A stretch of 64,000 nt of DNA, taken from the NCBI RefSeq assembly GCF_036345995.1, contig NZ_CP107796.1:1488001-1552000 (forward strand), given 5' to 3'. Below the pieces are notes generated by a model, which saw only the letters and a program-made list of their open reading frames with translations, did no database searches and was not told the origin of the DNA. Below are positions 58,314-64,000 of the stretch, piece after piece. Each line of letters starts with the position of its first letter. The first letter of the stretch is position 1. A program made the translations under genes and the position numbers. Source of the DNA: Streptomyces sp. NBC_00557 (lineage in GTDB: Bacteria; Actinomycetota; Actinomycetes; Streptomycetales; Streptomycetaceae).

Positions 58314-61232
58314 ATGGATCCCGGACGCAGACGCAGAGCCGTGCGGCGGTGGTGGACCGCCGTGGCGGCCGCGCTGGCCCTGCCCCTGTCGATGCTCGCC
58401 ACCGGTGCGACGACCGCGCACGCGGCGTCCGTGCAGTGCAGCGTCGACTACAAGACCAACGACTGGGGCAGCGGTTTCACGGCCGACCTGACCCTCACCA
58501 ACCGCGGCGCGGCCGCCATCGACGGCTGGACGCTGAGTTACGCCTACACCGGCAACCAGACGCTGTCCAACGGCTGGAACGGCAGCTGGTCCCAGTCGGG
58601 CAAGACGATCACCGTGAAGAACGCCTCGTACAACGGCACCATCGCCGCCGGGGCCGCCGTCTCCACCGGCGCGCAGTTCAGCTACAGCGGCACCAACACC
58701 GCGCCCGCCTCCTTCACCGTCAACGGCACGGTCTGCGCCGGCGCGCACCAGCCTCCGGTGACGGTGCTGACCAGCCCGAGCGCGGGCGCCGTCTACAGCC
58801 AGGGGGACGCGGTGCCGCTCGCGGCCACGGCCGCGGCCGCCGACAACGCGTCGATCAGCAAGGTGGAGTTCTACGACGACACCACGCTGCTGGGGACGGA
58901 CACGAGCGCGCCGTACACGCTCTCCGTCTCCGATCTGACCGTGGGCAGTCATTCACTGGTGGCGAAGGCGTACGACAGCCTGGGCGCCTCCGCCGCGTCC
59001 ACGCCGGTGGGCATCACGGTCGCGTCCGGTCCCGCGGTGGTGGCCTCGCCCACCCAACTGGGCGTCCAGCAGGGCAAGTCGGGCACGTTCGGCGTGAAGC
59101 TGTCGAAGCAGCCCAGCGCGAACGTCACGGTGAGCGTGGCCCGCACGGGCGGCAACACCGGACTGTCCGTCACCGGCGGCTCCTCGCTCACCTTCACGCC
59201 GTCGAACTGGGACACCGCGCAGTCGGTGACCGTCACGGCGGACTCCTCCGGCACCGGCAGCGCGACCTTCACCGCCTCGGCCACCGGCTACGGCAAGGCC
59301 ACGGTCACGGTGACCGAGCTGGCCGCGTCGAAGGCGTACGACGCCCGCTTCCTGGACCTGTACGGCAAGATCACCAACCCGGCGAACGGCTACTTCTCCC
59401 CGCAGGGCATCCCGTACCACTCGGTGGAGACGCTGATCGTGGAGGCCCCGGACTACGGCCACGAGACGACCTCGGAGGCGTACAGCTACCTGCTGTGGCT
59501 GCAGGCGATGTACGGCAAGGTCACCGGCGACTGGTCGAAGTTCAACGGCGCGTGGGCGCTGATGGAGAAGTACATGATCCCCACCCACGCCGACCAGCCG
59601 ACGAACTCCTTCTACAACGCCTCCAAGCCGGCGACCTACGCACCCGAGGAGGACACCCCGGACCAGTACCCGGCGAAGCTGGACACCTCGGTGTCCGTGG
59701 GGACGGACCCGATCGCCGGTGAGCTGAAGAGCGCGTACGGCACGGACGACGTCTACGGCATGCACTGGATCGAGGACGTCGACAACGTCTACGGCTACGG
59801 CGACACGCCGGGCGGCACCTGCGAGGGCGGCCCGACCGCGAGCGGTCCGTCGTACCTGAACACCTTCCAGCGCGGCCCGCAGGAATCGGTGTGGGAGACC
59901 GTCCCGCAGCCGACCTGCGACGCCTTCAAGTACGGCGGCAGGAACGGCTACCTGGACCTGTTCACCGGCGACAGCTCCTACGCCAGGCAGTGGAAGTACA
60001 CCGACGCCCCGGACGCGGACGCCCGCGCGGTGCAGGCGGCGTACTGGGCGGACGTGTGGGCCAAGCAGCAGGGCAGGGGCGGCGACGTCTCCGCGACCGT
60101 CGCCAAGGCCGCGAAGATGGGCGACTACCTGCGGTACGCGATGTACGACAAGTACTTCAAGAAGATCGGCAACTGCGTGGGCCCCTCGGCCTGCCCGGCC
60201 GGCACCGGCAAGGACGCCTCGCACTATCTGCTCTCCTGGTACTACGCCTGGGGCGGCGCCACCGACACCTCCGCGGGCTGGGCCTGGCGGATCGGCTCCA
60301 GCCATGTCCACGGCGGCTACCAGAACCCGCTGGCCGCGTACGCGCTGAGCAGCTACCCCGACCTGGAGCCCAAGTCGGCGACCGGCGCCTCGGACTGGGG
60401 CAAGTCGCTGCAGCGGCAGCTGGAGTTCTACCAGTGGCTGCAGTCGTCCGAGGGCGCGATCGCGGGCGGCGCGACCAACAGCTGGCAGGGCCGGTACGCC
60501 AACCCGCCGGCCGGCACGCCGACGTTCTACGGCATGTACTACGACGAGGCGCCGGTCTACCACGACCCGCCGTCCAACCAGTGGTTCGGCTTCCAGGCCT
60601 GGTCGATGGAGCGGGTCGCCGAGTACTACCAGCAGACCGGCAACGCCACGGCCAAGGCGGTGCTGGACAAGTGGGTGAAGTGGGCGCTGTCCAAGACCAC
60701 GATCAACCCGGACGGCACCTACCGGATCCCCTCCACCCTCCAGTGGTCGGGCCGGCCCGACACCTGGAACCCGTCGAGTCCCGGTTCCAACAGCGGGCTC
60801 CATGTCACCGTCGCCGACTACACCGACGACGTGGGTGTGGCGGCCGCGTACGCCAAGACGCTGACGTACTACGGCGCCAAGTCCGGTGACGCGACGGCCA
60901 AGTCGACCGCGAAGGCGCTGCTGGACGGCATGTGGAACAACGACCAGGACAGCCTGGGCATCGCCGTCCCCGAGACCCGCAGCGACTACAGCCGGTTCGG
61001 CGACGGCGTGTACGTGCCGAGCGGCTGGAGCGGCACGATGCCGGACGGCGACAAGATCGATTCCTCCGCCACGTTCAGCTCGATCCGCTCCTTCTACAAG
61101 AACGACCCGGCGTGGTCGGAGATCGAGTCCTACCTCAAGGGCGGCGCCGCGCCCGTCTTCACGTACCACCGGTTCTGGGCCCAGGCGGACATCGCCCTGG
61201 CCATGGGTTCGTACGCGGAGCTTCTCGAATAG
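58314..61232 (+). CDS. Secreted GH48 cellobiohydrolase with CBM2
   Basis: 972 residues from ATG 58314, with AGGAGGAA 8 nt upstream. Signal peptide about 1-37 (TTAHA). Domains in order: CBM2 at about 38-142 ([34 protein letters not shown]), an Ig-like module at about 145-238 ([23 protein letters not shown]), a second beta-rich module at about 240-340 ([20 protein letters not shown]) and GH48 at about 345-972 ([31 protein letters not shown] with the catalytic Glu region, [14 protein letters not shown]). GH48 enzymes attack cellulose chains from the reducing end and work with GH6. Regulation by CebR is suggested by the perfect box upstream. Confidence 0.95.
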   Translation: MDPGRRRRAVRRWWTAVAAALALPLSMLATGATTAHAASVQCSVDYKTNDWGSGFTADLTLTNRGAAAIDGWTLSYAYTGNQTLSNGWNGSWSQSGKTITVKNASYNGTIAAGAAVSTGAQFSYSGTNTAPASFTVNGTVCAGAHQPPVTVLTSPSAGAVYSQGDAVPLAATAAAADNASISKVEFYDDTTLLGTDTSAPYTLSVSDLTVGSHSLVAKAYDSLGASAASTPVGITVASGPAVVASPTQLGVQQGKSGTFGVKLSKQPSANVTVSVARTGGNTGLSVTGGSSLTFTPSNWDTAQSVTVTADSSGTGSATFTASATGYGKATVTVTELAASKAYDARFLDLYGKITNPANGYFSPQGIPYHSVETLIVEAPDYGHETTSEAYSYLLWLQAMYGKVTGDWSKFNGAWALMEKYMIPTHADQPTNSFYNASKPATYAPEEDTPDQYPAKLDTSVSVGTDPIAGELKSAYGTDDVYGMHWIEDVDNVYGYGDTPGGTCEGGPTASGPSYLNTFQRGPQESVWETVPQPTCDAFKYGGRNGYLDLFTGDSSYARQWKYTDAPDADARAVQAAYWADVWAKQQGRGGDVSATVAKAAKMGDYLRYAMYDKYFKKIGNCVGPSACPAGTGKDASHYLLSWYYAWGGATDTSAGWAWRIGSSHVHGGYQNPLAAYALSSYPDLEPKSATGASDWGKSLQRQLEFYQWLQSSEGAIAGGATNSWQGRYANPPAGTPTFYGMYYDEAPVYHDPPSNQWFGFQAWSMERVAEYYQQTGNATAKAVLDKWVKWALSKTTINPDGTYRIPSTLQWSGRPDTWNPSSPGSNSGLHVTVADYTDDVGVAAAYAKTLTYYGAKSGDATAKSTAKALLDGMWNNDQDSLGIAVPETRSDYSRFGDGVYVPSGWSGTMPDGDKIDSSATFSSIRSFYKNDPAWSEIESYLKGGAAPVFTYHRFWAQADIALAMGSYAELLE

Positions 61233-61263
61233 CCCCAGCCCCGCAAAGGCTCCGCGTACCGCG

Positions 61264-61298
61264 CCGGGCGGCCCCACCCGCACAGGGGGGCCGCCCGG
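61264..61298. terminator. Hairpin after GH48
   Basis: CCGGGCGGCCCC (61264-61275) and GGGGCCGCCCGG (61287-61298) form a perfect 12-bp stem with an 11-nt loop between convergent GH48 and the methyltransferase gene. Confidence 0.75.
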
Positions 61299-61317
61299 TC
61301 GTCGTACCTCGGCCCGC

Positions 61318-62091
61318 CTACGGCCGGTACGGCTCGTGCTCCGTGACCGGTTCGACCGGCTTGCGGAACGCGCGCAGTGCGAACACCGGGTCCGGGCGTG
61401 GGCGGTCCTGGTCGGGGAGACGGGCCAGGCGCGCGGCGAACTCCTCGGTGCGCGGATCGCCCGGCGGCAGCTGGGTGAACCAGCCGCGGCGCAGGTCGGC
61501 GATGGTGGTGCGGGGGCTGCGGCCCTGGCCGACGCCCCGGAACGAGGCCTCCCCGGCCGGCCGGAGCCCGTGCCGGACGGCGTGCGCGGTGACGGCAGTG
61601 GTGTCGTCCCGGGCGGGCCGGCGCGGGCGGGAGGCGAGGACGGCGTCGATGTCGCTGCCGACGTCGTGGGCCGCGGCCTTGTCGACGGTGGTGACGTAGA
61701 TGCCGCCGGGGCGCAGCACCCGGGCGCACTCGGCGATGACCCCGGCGACGTCCTCGGGGTCCAGGAGGTGCAGCAGCCAGACGCTGGTGACGGCGTGGAA
61801 GGTGCCGGCGGGGAACGGCAGGCGGCGGCTGTCGGCCCGTACGACCGCGCCCGGCAGCCGTGCGGCCGCCCTGCGGACCATGGCGGCGGCGAGGTCGGCA
61901 CCCGTCACCCGCAGCGCGGGGCGGCCGGCGGCCAGGCGGCGGGTGACGATGCCGGTGCCGCAGGCGACGTCGAGGAGACGGCCCGGGGCGTCGGGTATCA
62001 GGTCGAGGACGGCATGGGCGGCCGCCGCTGCGCGGGCCTCGCCGCCCCGGGACGCGTCGTAGGCGTCGGCTTCCTTGTCGTAGTCGAGCAC
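61318..62091 (-). CDS. Class I SAM-dependent methyltransferase (Methyltransf_11 type)
   Basis: 257 residues from GTG 62091, 5 nt after the pterin dehydratase stop; GAGGGG overlaps the junction. Motif I is RLLDVACGTGIVTRRLAAG (about 38-56), followed by RVTGADLAAAMVRRAAAR, VTSVWLLHLLDPEDV and LRPGGIYVTTVDK. A UbiE/small-molecule type of methyltransferase; the acceptor is unknown. Cotranscription with the pterin dehydratase gene is likely from the tight spacing. Confidence 0.85.
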   Translation of the reverse strand: MLDYDKEADAYDASRGGEARAAAAAHAVLDLIPDAPGRLLDVACGTGIVTRRLAAGRPALRVTGADLAAAMVRRAAARLPGAVVRADSRRLPFPAGTFHAVTSVWLLHLLDPEDVAGVIAECARVLRPGGIYVTTVDKAAAHDVGSDIDAVLASRPRRPARDDTTAVTAHAVRHGLRPAGEASFRGVGQGRSPRTTIADLRRGWFTQLPPGDPRTEEFAARLARLPDQDRPRPDPVFALRAFRKPVEPVTEHEPYRP

Positions 62092-62096
62092 GCCCC

Positions 62097-62405
62097 TCAG
62101 TGTGCGCCGTGACCTGGGGCGATGTCCTCCACCCTGCGGGCGAGCGCGAAATCCTTCTCGGTGAGGGCGCCGCCGGCGCTGTGCGTGTGCACGGTGAGGG
62201 AGACGGTGTTGTAGCCGAGGGCGAGGTCGGAGTGGTGGTCCAGTTCGTCCTGGACGGCGGCGATGTGCATGACCAGCGCGGCGGCCGCGACGTGCGAGCC
62301 GAGGCGGTAGGAGCGGGCGAGCCGGCCGGCGTCGTCGACCGACCAGCCGGGCAGCTCGGCGAGCCGGTCCTCGATCTCCTTCTGCGACAGCGGTTCGACG
62401 GCCAT
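62097..62405 (-). CDS. Pterin-4a-carbinolamine dehydratase
   Basis: 102 residues from ATG 62405, with GGAAGGAGC upstream. It matches the DCoH/PhhB fold: LSQKEIEDRLAELPGWSV at the start, the active-site region VQDELDHHSDLALGYNTVSLTVHTHSAGGALTEKDFALAR with the His-His and later His residues. It recycles the 4a-hydroxytetrahydropterin made by aromatic amino acid hydroxylases; actinobacterial homologues may have other roles. First gene of a two-gene operon. Confidence 0.9.
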   Translation of the reverse strand: MAVEPLSQKEIEDRLAELPGWSVDDAGRLARSYRLGSHVAAAALVMHIAAVQDELDHHSDLALGYNTVSLTVHTHSAGGALTEKDFALARRVEDIAPGHGAH

Positions 62406-62637
62406 GGCCGCGCTCCTTCCCGGTGGTACGGCACGGACTCCCAGCGTGCCACAGCCCTGCCGGGACGGCCCCGGCCGACTCACCCCGGACCGAACAGCCA
62501 CCCACCGCCCCGAGGCCGTCGGCGAGCCCGGCGCCCCTGGCCCGGCAGGCAGCCGCGCACCCTCGCGTGGTACTGCGCCGCGCCGTCCCTGTCCCACGGC
62601 CCGTACATGCGGGCACTCCTCGACTACGGTCGTCGTC
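62406..62637. other. Divergent intergenic region
   Basis: 232 nt between the pterin dehydratase and the XRE regulator. No gene, repeat or dyad stands out. The XRE gene start at 62638 has no visible ribosome binding site, so it may be leaderless. Confidence 0.4.
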
Positions 62638-63465
62638 ATGACCATTGTCGCGACCGGCAAAGCCGCCTCCTGCCCCGCCCCGTCCGACAAGGGCGTCGGC
62701 CCGCTGCTGCGCGCCTGGCGGGAGCGGCGCCGGGTCTCCCAGCTGGAACTGGCGCTGCGCGCCGACTCCTCGGCCCGGCACATCAGCTTCATCGAGACCG
62801 GCCGGTCCCGGCCGAGCGAGGAGATGGTGCTGCGGCTCGCCGAGCATCTGGACGTCCCCGTGCGCGAGCGCAACTCCCTTCTATTGGCGGCCGGTTACGC
62901 CCCGCGCTATCCGGAGACCCCGCTGGACGACCCGGCGCTGGACGCGTTGCGCGACGGCATGGAACGCCTCATCCAGGGCTACGAGCCCTATCCGGCCCTG
63001 GTGGTCGACGCCGGTTACACGGTCGTCGCCGCGAACCGGGGCATCGCGATGCTCCTGGAGGGCGTGCCGGAGACCCTGCTGTCGCCGCCCAACGCGATGC
63101 GGCTGACGCTGCATCCGCAGGGCCTCGCGCCGCGCATCCGCAATCTGCGCGAGTGGCGGGGGCATCTGCTGGCGCAGATGGAGCGGGAAATCGCGCTGCA
63201 GCGCTCGGACCGGCTGCGCGCCCTGTACGAGGAGGTGGCCGCCTACCCGGTGCCCGAGGACGCGCCGGGCGGCGAACCGGCCGAGCCCGTGCCGTACTTC
63301 GCACTGCCGCTGCGCATCGAGCACGACGGCCGCGTCCTGTCGTTCGTGTCGTCGATCTCCACCTTCAACACCCCGATGGACGTCACGGTCGCCGAACTCG
63401 CCATCGAGACGTTCCTGCCCGCCGACCCGGCCACCGCCAAGTACCTGCAGACACTGGCCGGTTGA
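62638..63465 (+). CDS. XRE regulator with MmyB-like ligand domain
   Basis: 275 residues from ATG 62638. The helix-turn-helix is at about 20-75 (LLRAWRERRRVSQLELALRADSSARHISFIETGRSRPSEEMVLRLAEHL). The C-terminal MmyB-like domain (PALVVDAGYTVVAANRGIAMLLEGV, ...HPQGLAPRIRNLREWRGHLL, STFNTPMDVTVAELAIETFLPADP) is PAS-like and thought to bind a small ligand, probably a fatty acid. Such regulators often control a neighbouring reductase gene; none is adjacent on the left. Confidence 0.88.
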   Translation: MTIVATGKAASCPAPSDKGVGPLLRAWRERRRVSQLELALRADSSARHISFIETGRSRPSEEMVLRLAEHLDVPVRERNSLLLAAGYAPRYPETPLDDPALDALRDGMERLIQGYEPYPALVVDAGYTVVAANRGIAMLLEGVPETLLSPPNAMRLTLHPQGLAPRIRNLREWRGHLLAQMEREIALQRSDRLRALYEEVAAYPVPEDAPGGEPAEPVPYFALPLRIEHDGRVLSFVSSISTFNTPMDVTVAELAIETFLPADPATAKYLQTLAG

Positions 63466-63588
63466 CCGCTGCCCGGGCCCGCCGTCCGGCTTCCTGCCGC
63501 GCCCGCCGGGATCGCCTCGGACCGGTGTGCGAAGCGGGATCGCATGGCAGACTGCCGGGGGTGATCCGGCGCGTGGGGAGGGCGTGGC

Positions 63589-64000
63589 GTGAGTGAGCGG
63601 CGGGCTGCGCCCACGGTGGGCCAGGTGGTGCTCGGGAAACGGCTGCAGGAACTGCGCGAGGCGGCGAACCTCAGCAGGGAGGAGGCCGCCCAGGTCCTCA
63701 GGGTGGCGTCGGCGACCGTGCGGCGGATGGAGATGGCCGAGGTCGCGCTGAAGATCCCCTACGTGCAGGTGCTGCTGGACACCTACGGGGTGCCCGAGGA
63801 GGAGGCCGCCGCGTTCGTGCGGCTGGCCGAGGAGGCCAACCAGCCGGGCTGGTGGCAGCGGTTCCACGACGTGCTCCCCGACTGGTTCAGCCTCTATGTG
63901 AGCCTGGAGGGCGCCGCCCGGATCATCCGCTCCTACGAGCCGCACTTCGTGCCCGGTCTGCTGCAGACCGAGGACTACGCGCGCGCGGTGCTGGAGGCCG
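63589..64000 (+). CDS. Scr1/DUF5753-type XRE regulator, 3' end outside window
   Basis: GTG 63589 with GGGGAGG upstream; 137 residues visible. An XRE helix-turn-helix (LGKRLQELREAANLSREEAAQVLRVASATVRRMEMAEV) is followed by the start of DUF5753 (WWQRFHDVLPDWFSLYVSLEGAARIIRSYEPHFVPGLLQTEDYARAVLE). In Streptomyces these proteins are commonly paired with a small DUF397 protein; that gene would lie to the right, outside the window. Confidence 0.9.
   Translation, partial: MSERRAAPTVGQVVLGKRLQELREAANLSREEAAQVLRVASATVRRMEMAEVALKIPYVQVLLDTYGVPEEEAAAFVRLAEEANQPGWWQRFHDVLPDWFSLYVSLEGAARIIRSYEPHFVPGLLQTEDYARAVLEA

Noticed and set aside
58953..61901. 982-codon minus-strand frame antisense to GH48
   Set aside because: It is a codon-bias shadow of the GH48 gene, which has clear domains, signal peptide and ribosome binding site.

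Overview
The window is GC-rich actinobacterial DNA, almost certainly Streptomyces. The evidence is strongly G/C-biased third codon positions, frequent GTG and TTG starts, secreted cellulases with CBM2 modules, a GH75 chitosanase, Scr1-type XRE regulators and an actinobacterial serine recombinase. It falls into four regions. Coordinates and motifs were read directly from the sequence; family assignments come from motif recognition, with no database search.

(1) About 1-17.9 kb is a defence island at the end of an integrated element. A RAMA-domain protein, an EVE-fold protein, McrB (with its own internal EVE-like domain) and McrC read rightward. An operon of drmA (DISARM helicase), drmB (DUF1998) and a small UvrD-like SF1 helicase reads leftward. 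Divergent from it lie an unusual sigma-70-family protein with a long N-terminal extension and a UvrD helicase fused to a ParE/RelE-like domain. A large serine recombinase closes the island, and its last codons run into the 3' end of a tRNA-Leu(GAG). This is the classic arrangement for an element sitting in a tRNA 3' end. The left end lies outside the window.

(2) About 18-39 kb is an oxalate/formate catabolic locus. It has sucC-sucD-aldehyde dehydrogenase on the minus strand. Divergent from these are a TPP-dependent decarboxylase (oxalyl-CoA decarboxylase-like), formyl-CoA transferase (frc), an ADP-forming acyl-CoA synthetase and two OFA-family antiporters. A GntR/FCD regulator and a FabH-like synthase follow on the minus strand. 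Then comes a tightly overlapping plus-strand operon: panE-like reductase (candidate oxalyl-CoA reductase), NAD-dependent formate dehydrogenase and fdhD. The formate dehydrogenase alpha subunit is split in two and the halves are permuted in gene order. Three similar 24-bp operator-like dyads lie upstream of sucC/decarboxylase, upstream of gntR, and between the FabH-like and panE-like genes. They suggest one regulon under the GntR protein.

(3) About 39-52 kb is ordinary chromosomal content: an isochorismatase-like hydrolase with a MarR regulator and three MarR-type dyads, a quinone oxidoreductase, a secreted sialidase, a BASS transporter with a divergent LysR regulator, a double-length Lrp/AsnC regulator, a DHA2 exporter, an acyl-CoA ligase and an aldo/keto reductase. 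Several hairpins and degenerate repeats lie between genes.

(4) About 52-64 kb holds secreted polysaccharidases (GH75 chitosanase, GH6 and GH48 cellulases with CBM2) plus a broken GH5 cellulase and CebR-like boxes. It also has an SDR with a MerR-type promoter, two methyltransferases, a PhyH-like oxygenase, a pterin dehydratase and two XRE regulators. The last regulator runs off the right edge.
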